Shown: positions 1 to 6,900, counted from the stretch's first letter. The stretch is 9,746 nucleotides of DNA from Parcubacteria group bacterium (GCA_016177305.1 JACOVK010000048.1:1-9746); one strand, 5' to 3'. Notes: a model not told the origin generated them from the sequence alone. Translations and numbers: made by a program.

Positions 1-14
1 GAGGTATATGAGGG

Positions 15-20
15 TATGAT
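15..20 (+). promoter_or_regulatory. possible -10 box of the tRNA-Gln gene
   Basis: TATGAT lies 13 bases before the first base of the tRNA, so transcription would begin a few bases upstream of the mature 5' end. A matching -35 would fall outside the left edge and cannot be checked. The same hexamer is used in the strong promoter at 1564-1592, which supports the reading. Confidence 0.35.
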
Positions 21-33
21 AGGGAATCATTAA

Positions 34-107
34 TCTGGGGTCGTCTAATGTTAGGACAGCGGCCTTTGAAGCCGTGAATCGGGGTTCAAATCCCTGCCCC
101 CGAGCCA
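34..107 (+). tRNA. tRNA-Gln (anticodon TTG), CCA encoded
   Basis: The cloverleaf can be drawn completely. Acceptor strands are 34-40 and 97-103, the D arm is 43-57, and the anticodon stem 59-63/71-75 carries loop CTTTGAA with anticodon TTG at 66-68. The variable region is 76-79 and the T arm 80-96 has loop TTCAAAT. G104 is the discriminator and CCA is encoded at 105-107. U1-A72, G73 and the U8-C9 dinucleotide agree with what is known of bacterial tRNA-Gln. Two oddities stand out. Position 3-70 is a T-C mismatch in the acceptor stem. The D loop reads ...ATGTTA..., so G18 is followed by T rather than the nearly invariant G19. The gene is probably functional but may be poorly scored by covariance tools. 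It reads CAA and by wobble CAG codons. Confidence 0.9.
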
Positions 108-137
108 GAGTTTCACAAGAGCTGAAAGGCTTTTTTT
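104..137 (+). terminator. weak intrinsic terminator of the tRNA gene
   Basis: TTTCA at 111-115 pairs with TGAAA at 123-127 around a 7-nt loop. GCC 104-106 can extend the stem with GGC 128-130 past a four-base bulge, and seven T residues follow at 131-137. The outer three pairs would use the discriminator and first two CCA bases, so the terminator hairpin and the mature tRNA end compete for the same nucleotides. Confidence 0.5.
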
Positions 138-146
138 GATGCGGGC

Positions 147-175
147 TTGCGTTTTTTAAGGAAGTATGGTATATT
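147..175 (+). promoter_or_regulatory. candidate sigma70-type promoter of the response-regulator gene
   Basis: TTGCGT (147-152) and TATATT (170-175) are separated by 17 bases. The -10 matches 5 of 6 consensus positions, and the -35 has the TTG core only. The leader to the start codon would be about 58 bases and ends in GGAGGG (228-233), six bases before ATG 240. Confidence 0.45.
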
Positions 176-239
176 ATTTTTGCTCTTTGAGTTTTGCGAA
201 AAGATGTCTTCACACCAAACCCGTTATGGAGGGTAGGCG

Positions 240-656
240 ATGACAGGAATGATGAATGACTGGATGAGCGAGGGGCCGCCCATGACCATCCTGGTCGTGG
301 ATGATGAGGAGCCGGTGCGGACTTTCGTTTCAACAGTCTTCCGGCGTGACGGATACCAGGTACTGTCCGCGGACAGCGCGCTCCGCGCCCTTGAGTTGTG
401 GCGCGAGAATCGGGAGACCGTAGACCTCGTGGTTACGGACTTTCACCTCGGACGTCCGACCGCGGGTGCGCTCATTGACGCCATCCGCGCCGAAAGCGGA
501 ATCTGCCCGTTCCTGGTCTTGACCGGCGCCATGAGCGAGGAGGAGCGCGCGGCAGTGGGTCCCAAGGTCGTCGGGATTCTCCACAAGCCCGTGAGGCATG
601 CCGAACTGCTCGCCGCGGCAAGGCGGGTCTTGTTCGGGGTTGTTTCCAGAGAGTAG
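240..656 (+). CDS. single-domain response regulator (CheY-like receiver)
   Basis: This is a 138-residue protein made almost entirely of one receiver domain, with no DNA-binding or enzymatic output domain. The fold signature is complete: beta-1 ILVVDDE with the acidic pair D21/D22, phospho-acceptor D67 in VVTDFHLG, conserved T95 in LVLTG, and K116-P117 in HKPV. Family knowledge says such proteins take a phosphoryl group from a histidine kinase and act by protein contact or as a phosphate relay. No kinase or target lies in the window, so the partner is unknown. Start choice is ambiguous. ATG 240 has GGAGGG six bases upstream. ATG 282 (M15) has AGGGG at 271-275 and would give 124 residues, the usual CheY length. 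The gene ends with TAG and appears monocistronic. Confidence 0.9.
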   Translation: MTGMMNDWMSEGPPMTILVVDDEEPVRTFVSTVFRRDGYQVLSADSALRALELWRENRETVDLVVTDFHLGRPTAGALIDAIRAESGICPFLVLTGAMSEEERAAVGPKVVGILHKPVRHAELLAAARRVLFGVVSRE

Positions 657-753
657 GCAGTTTCCTCTGCCGAACTCTTGGACGTTTTTTCGGGACGGGT
701 GCATTCGCGCTCGTCCTATTTTTTTGTCCCAAATTTTGGTGTATACTGTACGT
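657..753. other. spacer between receiver and transporter genes
   Basis: GGCAG 656-660 and CTGCC 667-671 form a 5-bp hairpin right after the receiver stop codon, but the nearest T run (685-690) is 13 bases away, so termination there is doubtful. The right half holds the palindrome and -10 box described separately. No coding potential is seen. Confidence 0.4.
729..747 (+). promoter_or_regulatory. palindromic operator-like site abutting -10 box of the VIT gene
   Basis: CCAAATTTTGG (729-739) is a perfect inverted repeat around one central T. It ends two bases before TATACT (742-747), a 5-of-6 match to the -10 consensus. A convincing -35 is missing; only a T-rich run lies at the right distance. 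An inverted repeat in the -35/-10 spacer is where a repressor would block polymerase, so metal-responsive control of the transporter is possible. The binding factor is unknown. The predicted start of transcription is about 753-755, at the GTG start codon. Confidence 0.4.
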
Positions 754-1512
754 GTGGACAAACATCAAAAACAAAAAATGGTCGCGGACGTCAAAGCCGC
801 GCACCAGCGCGGCGAATCCCTGGAGCAGTACCACCACGCGGGCCGGGGTTCGTACCTGCGCAACATAGTGTACGGCGCGAATGACGGAATTGTGACCACG
901 TTCGCGGTGGTTGCCGGAGTCGCGGGCGCATCTCTTGATGCCAAAATTGTGCTCATCCTGGGGTTTGCAAACCTGCTTGCGGACGGGGTTGCTATGGCAA
1001 CGGGCAATTTTTTGGGCACGCGGAGCGAAAACCAGCTCCAGGCCAAAGAGCGCCGCATGGAGGAGTGGGAAACAGTGAATGTTCCGGATGAGGAGCGGAA
1101 GGAGATTGAACACATCTACCGCACAAAAGGGTTTACGGGCAAGGAACTCGCGAGCGTTGTTGCAACCATCACCGCCGACAAAAAACTGTGGGTGGATGAG
1201 ATGATGGTGGCGGAGCTCGGCATCATTCCCGGAGAAGAGGAGAGCCCCATCAAGAACGGGCTTGCCACGTTTGTTGCGTTCATTGTTGCGGGCATGCTTC
1301 CGCTTCTGCCGTACGTGTTTGGCGTCCAATTCGGAAGCACATTTAACACTGCAGTGGCCATGACCGCGTTTGCGTTGTTCGCAGTGGGCGCGGCCCGCTC
1401 GGCCGTGACCAAAGAGCACTGGCTGGTGAGCGGGCTTGAGATGCTCGGCGTTGGCGCTATTGCCGCGGTCTCTGCCTATGGAGTAGGTTATTTGCTCCAG
1501 GGCCTGGCATAG
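754..1512 (+). CDS. VIT1/CCC1-family Fe2+/Mn2+ transporter
   Basis: This is a 252-residue integral membrane protein if started at GTG 754. TM1 includes YGANDGIVTTFAVVAGV, with D44. TM2 carries LADGVAMATGNFLGTRSE with M81. A long charged cytosolic segment (about 92-157) is followed by TM3 (about 168-189), TM4 (197-216) and TM5 (224-248). From memory of the Eucalyptus VIT1 structure, metal-domain ligands are E102, E105, E113, E116, M149 and E153. This protein has E103, E106, E114, E117, M150 and E154, all shifted by one. The family exports Fe2+/Mn2+ from the cytosol in exchange for protons, usually for detoxification. The frame is open further upstream to 598, but that stretch overlaps the receiver gene and spacer and lacks membrane or VIT character. 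Neither GTG 754 nor ATG 778 has a Shine-Dalgarno site; leaderless translation from 754 fits the -10 at 742-747. Confidence 0.9.
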   Translation: MDKHQKQKMVADVKAAHQRGESLEQYHHAGRGSYLRNIVYGANDGIVTTFAVVAGVAGASLDAKIVLILGFANLLADGVAMATGNFLGTRSENQLQAKERRMEEWETVNVPDEERKEIEHIYRTKGFTGKELASVVATITADKKLWVDEMMVAELGIIPGEEESPIKNGLATFVAFIVAGMLPLLPYVFGVQFGSTFNTAVAMTAFALFAVGAARSAVTKEHWLVSGLEMLGVGAIAAVSAYGVGYLLQGLA

Positions 1513-1549
1513 CTGATTTTAACCTAAAATTAGGCAAAAATTACCTTAT

Positions 1550-1575
1550 AGCAATCAAGTTGCTTGACTTTTTTT
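1550..1575 (+). terminator. weak hairpin plus T-run after the VIT gene
   Basis: AGCAA 1550-1554 pairs with TTGCT 1560-1564. Alternatively TCAAG 1555-1559 pairs with CTTGA 1563-1567. T7 lies at 1569-1575. Both stems are only 5 bp, so termination would be inefficient. The element overlaps the -35 box of the next promoter, so it may instead be an operator. Confidence 0.3.
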
Positions 1576-1592
1576 ATATTTTCTGGTATGAT
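1564..1592 (+). promoter_or_regulatory. strong extended -10 promoter of the lipoprotein gene
   Basis: TTGACT (1564-1569), a 17-base spacer containing a T7 run, and TATGAT (1587-1592) preceded by TGG give a near-consensus sigma70-type promoter with an extended -10. Start of transcription is expected near 1599-1600. The bases immediately after the -10, GACATCTA, recur after the promoter at 3896-3924. Confidence 0.75.
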
Positions 1593-1599
1593 GACATCT

Positions 1600-1644
1600 A
1601 TTTTGGGTCAAATTGGGGTATACTGCCTTCGGCCCAAAATGGGC
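1600..1644 (+). promoter_or_regulatory. 5' leader with two mutually exclusive hairpins
   Basis: ATTTTGGG (1600-1607), at the predicted 5' end of the mRNA, is a perfect 8-bp complement of CCCAAAAT (1633-1640). GCCC (1632-1635) can instead pair with GGGC (1641-1644) around the loop AAAAT. CCC 1633-1635 is used by both stems, so only one can form. A TATACT hexamer (1619-1624) lies in the loop of the first stem and could be a second -10 box. Either a 5'-end stabiliser or an attenuator-like switch is possible; no ligand family is recognised. Confidence 0.4.
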
Positions 1645-1690
1645 ATACAAAACCGGTCATTGATAATTCCTTTTCTCACTGGTACATCGC

Positions 1691-1711
1691 TGGCCTAAAA
1701 GGCCAAGGAGG
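1691..1711 (+). promoter_or_regulatory. hairpin fused to the Shine-Dalgarno site of the lipoprotein gene
   Basis: TGGCC and GGCCA form a 5-bp stem with loop TAAAA (1691-1705). The final A of the stem is the first base of AAGGAGG (1705-1711), a full anti-16S match six bases before ATG 1718. The stem borders rather than buries the ribosome-binding site, so it may position or protect it. Confidence 0.5.
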
Positions 1712-1717
1712 CAAACC

Positions 1718-3781
1718 ATGCGACAGATCGTCGCACTGTTTTTCGCGGCCGCGATTCTCGGATGCGCGGACCGTTCGGACAAAGGCGATACGGTCCTGGG
1801 TCCGGCAAGCGAGCCCGCATACAAGCTCGCCGCACTGCCGCTGGAAAATGCGGCCCTGCAGCTGTCCGATCTCGCTGGCCGGGCCCTTACGGGCCGGGTC
1901 AAGGTTGATGGATTCCTGCGCGAGACGCAGGTCATTGGCGGAGTTCCAACTGTAGTTGAGACCCGCTTCGCCACCATCACCGCGCAGGCGGACAAGACGT
2001 TTTCGTTTTTTGTTCCGGGAATCCCGGCTGACGGAGACGGCAACGGCATCGTGGACTTTGACGACTTCTTCTTATTCGCCGACGTGTTCACTCTGCGGGA
2101 AGGGGAAGAGGGGTACAATCCCGTCTTTGACATGGACGGGAGCGGCATCGTGGACTTTGATGACTTCTTCCTGTTCGCGGACAACTTCGGCAGGAGAAGT
2201 TCGCGTGCCGCGGGCAAGCCCACTGGTATCGCATCCCCGGTTTCATACGAGGATGCGCCGCAAGGCCGCATGTCCGAGGAGTCGTTTCGGGCTGCGTGGG
2301 ACGCTCTCCATGAGCGCCTCAACATGCCCGAGCCCGCTGGAAAGGCTTTGCAGGATTCGGAGCCGGAGTACCGGTTCCATGTCCAGAGCCTGGAGTCGCC
2401 GCCCGCGTTTGCGGCGTTTGACGTTATCATCAAGGGTTCGTTCCCCGCACCCGGGGAGCCGCCGCGAGAAATCGTGGTTACGCCCGCGGGTCCGGTGACG
2501 AGCATCACCCGGGCGTTTTTCGTAAGCCCCCAGGACACGACGGTTGCCTACGGCCAAAGCGCTGTGGCACGGGGCCTCCTGACGGTTCTGTACGACGGGG
2601 TTCCGAGCCTGGTGCAGGCGGTTTCGCCCGCGCCGGCCTCAAGGGACACCGTTGCAAACGCGGACGGTACGTTCCGCGTGGTTGCGAGGTTCTCCTACGA
2701 GGGCCTCGCGGCGGTTCAGGCCATCACGGTCCTGGCGCCACCGCCCCCGCCGGACACCACGCCCCCGACGATTGCCATCCAATTCCTTGCGGGCAACGCC
2801 CGTCTTCGTGTCACCGTGAGCGACAACCGCGCGTCCCAGCTTTTGGTGAGCATCACCGTGGCAGGACGCGTGGTTTCCGAGTCGGCGTTGCAGGAAGCCG
2901 GAACACCGGCTGACTACAACACTGGCCTCGTGTACGACGAGGCCACGCCGTGGCGCACCAGTGCGGTTTCTATTCAGGCCAGCGATGGCCTGAACGAGGC
3001 GGCGCTGGACACTGCGGTGGCGTTGGAGGACATGGTCCCGCCCGCAGTCACCATCGCAGACGGCGGCTCCATGGCTCCGGACGGGAGAGTCAGCCTCTCG
3101 TTCACCGCGGACGAGGATCAGTCCGGCGTTTCGCGGTCCGCCCCGGCGGTCTCGGTTATGGCTCGGTTTCCGGATGGCACCGAAGCCGCAGGCACCTACT
3201 CGTCGTTGAGCAGGTACGGCGTGGCAGGCGTCAGCGGAACTGTTGCCTCGTCGTTCGGTTCGCCGAACACCGGCTCTCCGCGCAATGTACAGGTTTTCGT
3301 ACGAGTTGCGGATGGCGTGGGCAACACGGGCGAGGCTTCAGTCACGCTCCGCCAGAACACCGCCTCTACTTCGTCCCCGGCAACCGGAGGCGGGGGAGGC
3401 GGCGGAGGCGGAGGCAGTTCTGGCAGCTCGGGTGGTAGCAGCGGAGGCGGCGGTGGAGATACTACTCCGCCACCAACCAATGTCGCGCCGAGCCTTTCTG
3501 GCGCGAGCGCCACAGTCGGAGGCAATCCGATCAGCGGCGCCATCTCTGCGAATACCGCGGTCACGTTCTCGGTGAGCGCGTCCGGCACTCCCAGTCCCAC
3601 AGTCACATGGGAAGGCCAGCGCAACGGAGGCGCGTGGGAAACGCTCGGGACTGGAAGCACTATGTCCCGGACATTCCCCAGCGCCGGAATCTGGAACGTC
3701 CGGGCCAACGCCAGCAATGGTACAAACCCGGACGCGAGTACCACGGTCCTGACCAACCAAGTGGTGCTCGGCTCTCCATAA
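1718..3781 (+). CDS. dockerin-bearing, Ig-like surface lipoprotein
   Basis: This is a 687-residue protein of unknown specific function. The N-terminus is a lipoprotein signal with lipobox I13-L14-G15 and C16, and C16 is the only cysteine in the protein, which supports acylation there. A small beta region (about 50-100) precedes two dockerin-type calcium loops, D105-G-D-G-N-G...D113..D116 and D138-M-D-G-S-G...D146..D149, each followed by DFFLFAD and spaced 33 residues apart. Then come a charged helical stretch (about 182-205), a Pro5 run (341-345), Ig-like domains introduced by DTTPPT and MVPPAVT, a Gly/Ser hinge (557-580) and a C-terminal Ig/PKD-like domain (about 587-687). Dockerins normally bind cohesins; no cohesin is seen here, so a calcium-stabilised structural role is as likely. 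The start is fixed by AAGGAGG. Sampled lines look more GC-rich than the following gene. Confidence 0.85.
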   Translation: MRQIVALFFAAAILGCADRSDKGDTVLGPASEPAYKLAALPLENAALQLSDLAGRALTGRVKVDGFLRETQVIGGVPTVVETRFATITAQADKTFSFFVPGIPADGDGNGIVDFDDFFLFADVFTLREGEEGYNPVFDMDGSGIVDFDDFFLFADNFGRRSSRAAGKPTGIASPVSYEDAPQGRMSEESFRAAWDALHERLNMPEPAGKALQDSEPEYRFHVQSLESPPAFAAFDVIIKGSFPAPGEPPREIVVTPAGPVTSITRAFFVSPQDTTVAYGQSAVARGLLTVLYDGVPSLVQAVSPAPASRDTVANADGTFRVVARFSYEGLAAVQAITVLAPPPPPDTTPPTIAIQFLAGNARLRVTVSDNRASQLLVSITVAGRVVSESALQEAGTPADYNTGLVYDEATPWRTSAVSIQASDGLNEAALDTAVALEDMVPPAVTIADGGSMAPDGRVSLSFTADEDQSGVSRSAPAVSVMARFPDGTEAAGTYSSLSRYGVAGVSGTVASSFGSPNTGSPRNVQVFVRVADGVGNTGEASVTLRQNTASTSSPATGGGGGGGGGGSSGSSGGSSGGGGGDTTPPPTNVAPSLSGASATVGGNPISGAISANTAVTFSVSASGTPSPTVTWEGQRNGGAWETLGTGSTMSRTFPSAGIWNVRANASNGTNPDASTTVLTNQVVLGSP
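2030..2191 (+). repeat. duplicated dockerin-type calcium loop inside the lipoprotein gene
   Basis: Two segments, 2030-2089 and 2129-2191, encode the same loop-plus-helix unit. They share a nearly identical DNA core (GGCATCGTGGACTTTGA, then a C/T difference, then GACTTCTT). Conservation at synonymous sites points to a recent duplication or to gene conversion. Each loop has D-x-D-x-N/S-G at positions 1, 3 and 5, with D at 9 and D at 12, as in type I dockerin calcium loops. Confidence 0.8.
3386..3457 (+). repeat. GGN-codon low-complexity tract (Gly/Ser hinge)
   Basis: Ten consecutive glycine codons (3386-3415) are followed by a Ser/Gly stretch to 3457, made of GGA/GGC/GGG/AGC-type triplets. It encodes a flexible hinge between the Ig-like region and the last domain of the lipoprotein. 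Such tracts vary in length by slippage. Confidence 0.85.
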
Positions 3782-3805
3782 GCACAAAACTAAAATGTTC
3801 TTCAA

Positions 3806-3819
3806 CCCCAGGAAAGGGG
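3806..3819 (+). other. small GC hairpin before the terminator
   Basis: CCCC 3806-3809 can pair with GGGG 3816-3819 around AGGAAA. It lies between the lipoprotein stop codon and the main terminator and may protect the mRNA 3' end or act as a pause hairpin. Confidence 0.3.
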
Positions 3820-3826
3820 AAACCAA

Positions 3827-3867
3827 GAGGCCGGCTGTCAAGTTTGATAGCCGGCCTTTCCTTTTTT
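3827..3867 (+). terminator. strong intrinsic terminator of the lipoprotein gene
   Basis: GGCCGGCTGTCA (3829-3840) pairs with TGATAGCCGGCC (3845-3856) over 12 positions with one G-T wobble around loop AGTT. A3828-T3857 and G3827-T3858 extend it. The T run 3857-3867 is interrupted only by CC. This is the clearest terminator in the window and separates the lipoprotein unit from the next gene. Confidence 0.92.
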
Positions 3868-3895
3868 AGCGAAAATATGGTCTATTCGTGGGCCC

Positions 3896-3924
3896 TTGAC
3901 ATTTTTTTATAAATAGTGTACTGT
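3896..3924 (+). promoter_or_regulatory. promoter of the giant exported-protein gene
   Basis: TTGACA (3896-3901) is a perfect -35 and is followed by a T7-containing 17-base spacer. TACTGT (3919-3924) is a weaker -10, with TG directly upstream. The next bases, GACATCTTA, nearly repeat those after the promoter at 1564-1592. Transcription should start near 3931, giving a leader of about 63 bases. Confidence 0.65.
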
Positions 3925-3952
3925 GACATCTTATCTCAAAACAGGTTTGTGC

Positions 3953-3979
3953 AGGTATTAATTCTCGGATAGAATACCT
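3953..3979 (+). promoter_or_regulatory. leader hairpin of the giant exported-protein gene
   Basis: AGGTATT (3953-3959) pairs perfectly with AATACCT (3973-3979). Alternatively GGTAT/ATACC combine with TCT 3963-3965 and AGA 3971-3973 as a bulged longer stem. The start codon at 3994 has only a weak TTGGAAAC in front and no real Shine-Dalgarno, so this hairpin may matter for initiation or stability. Confidence 0.45.
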
Positions 3980-3993
3980 AGGCGCTTGGAAAC

Positions 3994-6900
3994 ATGAGGC
4001 TAATCGCCCAAAAACTCATTTATTCGCCCCTTATCGTTGCCATGCTTATCGCATCTGCCATTATTGGGGTTGCGGTTTCCGCAAACAACGACATTTTGAT
4101 TGGCGCAAAAGTGTGGAAAGCCGGCATGGTTGACTGGAGCAACAGCATCACCGTAGAGCCGGGCCAGGAGTTCAAAATCACGCACTATGCGGTTAACGTG
4201 GGCGCAACAAACGTCACCAATGTGCGTTTGGTTGATGAGCCCGGATCAAGCACTGCATACATTGATGATTCAACGTACCAGCTTGCCGCAGACGGCGCCA
4301 CCTGGAATGCCTTGGCTGATGATGGCACCTCATTTTTTGATGGCCTGGGCTTGAATATCGGCGTACTGGCTCCGTATGATTTTAAGAACTACAAGTACAC
4401 GCTGAAGGTTCAAAATTTTGTGCCACAAGGAACCACTTCGCTCGCATGGACCGGGCCAACGCTCTATTTCACGGACGCAAACGGTGCAACAAGCAAAGCG
4501 AGCATGGAAACAAATACGGTTACCATCGCCAACGTTCCTGCCATCTCATCCTTTTCCGTCAACACCAACACCTACAAGCTGGGTGATGTGATTACCGCAA
4601 CCGCGGTTGGTGCCGCGGGCAAGATCAGCCACGTTGAGATTGGTTCAATCTCATTCAACCTCGGGGGCAGCGGAACCAACTATTCCGGAACCTACACCGT
4701 GCAGGCCGGGGACAGCGTTACGGCAACCCCCCGCATATTTTTTGATAACGGCAGCGGAACCGGTTCCTATCGGGACGCGGCATCAAGCGTTACCATTGAC
4801 GGCATCGCGCCTCCGGCGCCGACCAACCTTAGCGCGAGCGTAAACTCCGGCACCTTGGTTGCGACCATCACTTGGACCGCAGCAAGCCCGTCAACGGACG
4901 TTTCCCAGTACAATGTGTACTCAAACAACGGTTCAGGTTCTATCAACTACGCTACTCCGGTTACCACGATTGCGGTTGGCACCAACCAGTATATTACTCC
5001 GGCGCTTACCGCGGATTCTCTCTACAAGTTTGTGGTGCGATCGCGGGATGCGGCCGGCAACATTGAGCAAAATGCCAATTCCGTAAACGCGGCTACGGAC
5101 TTTACGCCTCCAACGCCTCCGGTTTCTTTGGCACAGCCTATTGCAGCCAATGATACGGTGCTTAAGTTTGGTGTGGGAAACAACCTCGTGTTTGTATGGT
5201 CGCCTTCGCTCTCAAGCGATGTGGCGCGCTACCGCGTAGAAATTGACGATACCACGGACTTCAGTTCCATCATCGCAAGCCTGGAAACTGCAGGAGTGGG
5301 CACCACGCTGACCGCAACCTCCACTATGGTTGCACTTCCGGACGGCGCCTATTCCTGGCGCGTGTCCGCCATTGATGACGCGGAAAACGTTTCCACGCCA
5401 ACCGTAACTCCGGACAATACTTTTGAAATTGATACGGCCAACCCGTCCAATGCCGTAAGTTCGCCGGTTTCAGGAAACCACATTGCGGGCAATTTTACGG
5501 TTGCCGGAACCGCAGCAGATGCGGGCACGCACATGGCGGTTTCAGGATCAACAACCGGCATTGCAAAAGTTGAGGTGTTTTTGCAGAATTTTACCGCAAA
5601 CCCGGTCCAGTACTGGAATGGTGCAGCCTGGGTTGGGAGCGTTACCTGGCTTACCACAACGAGCGCAGATGATTTCCTTACCTGGAGCTATAGCTTTACG
5701 CCCACCATCACGGACGGCAACACGTACGTTATGGGAGCGCGCGCCACGGATGAAGCTGGCAACACCGGCGACAGCGGCCTGGTAACGCTCACCGGAAACA
5801 CCTCAAGCCCGAACGTAAGCATCACAGCTCCGGCAAACGGCTCCTACCAGGCGGGTGCCGTGGCTCTTGCAGGCACCTCAAGCGACCCCGGGGGCACTAT
5901 CATCTCCACTGTTTCCATTTCCATTCAGCGCTCAAACGATTCCCAGTATTGGAACGGCGCCGCATGGGTAGGCGCGCTTGCGTGGAACACTGCAACCACG
6001 GCAAACTCATTCGCAAACTGGACATATACCTTCACTCCTGACGGGAGTACACCCGAAGGTGCTACGTACACCATCAGGGCGCGCGCAACAGACGGAGTGT
6101 TTGGCACGCCGAATACAGGCACATCCGCGGCAGTAACCACCATCAAGGACACTACCGCTCCAACAGTCGCCATCACGAGCCCCTTGGCCGCGAACTCTCC
6201 GTTTAACGCCGCAAGCTGGGACGCAGCCAACCCCATCGCCGGAACCGCGTCAGACGCACTTTCTGGCGTTGCGAGCGTTGAAGTTACCATCCAGGATTCT
6301 AGCTTCAACCACTGGAACGGAACTGACTGGACTTCTCCGACCGTAGTCTGGCTCACGGCCACGTCATCTGACAATTTTGCGACGTGGAAGTACATTAATG
6401 CAGGCACTGATTTCATCCCGAACAAGGATGATTCATTCATCGTGTATGCGCGCGCAACGGACAATGCCATCAGTACTCCGAACACAAGTACCGCGGTAGA
6501 CGAGTTAGTCACCTATGATACGACCGCGCCCGCGGTTACGAACGCGGTTGCCACCAACTCAACGGTGAACAACATCACCACTCTCATCAAGAACGGGGAC
6601 GTATTCATCTTATCCGTGTTCATTAATGATTTACTGCAGGCTGGCATGGGTGTTGGTGATATCACCGCAGACATCTCCGCAATCACTGGAAACGGCGGCG
6701 ACAACGCGGTTGTCCCGGCATCCTACAATACTGGAACCGGGGAAGCAGTGTGGAACTTCGCAACCGCGGCCGGAACCGGCAACGGAAACCTTGCGGTAAG
6801 CATCACCGCAACTGACCCTGCGGGCAATGCCGCGCTTTTCACAAACAACGCCGTCATTGTGGCGGACAACACGGCGCCGGCCATTGCGCTCGGAACACTT

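Noticed and set aside
598..753. N-terminal extension of the VIT frame
   Set aside because: It overlaps the end of the receiver gene and the promoter region, and the extra residues show no VIT or membrane character.
472..1419. 315-residue open frame on the - strand across the receiver and VIT genes
   Set aside because: It is antisense to two well-supported genes and its composition (Arg, His, Pro) is that of a shadow frame; no domain is visible.
1657..2538. 293-residue open frame on the - strand opposite the lipoprotein
   Set aside because: It mirrors the dockerin duplication as a repeated KKSSKSTMPLPS pattern, which is simply the reverse complement of the real repeat.
3977..3993. Similarity of CCTAGGCGCTTGGAAAC to CCTAGGGGGCTTCGCAC at 8651
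   Set aside because: Only the first six bases match without gaps; too short to claim a shared element.
5925..6512. Several - strand open frames opposite the giant gene
   Set aside because: They are long only because the Ala/Thr/Asn-rich + strand lacks stop-generating codons on the reverse; no signal, ribosome-binding site or domain.
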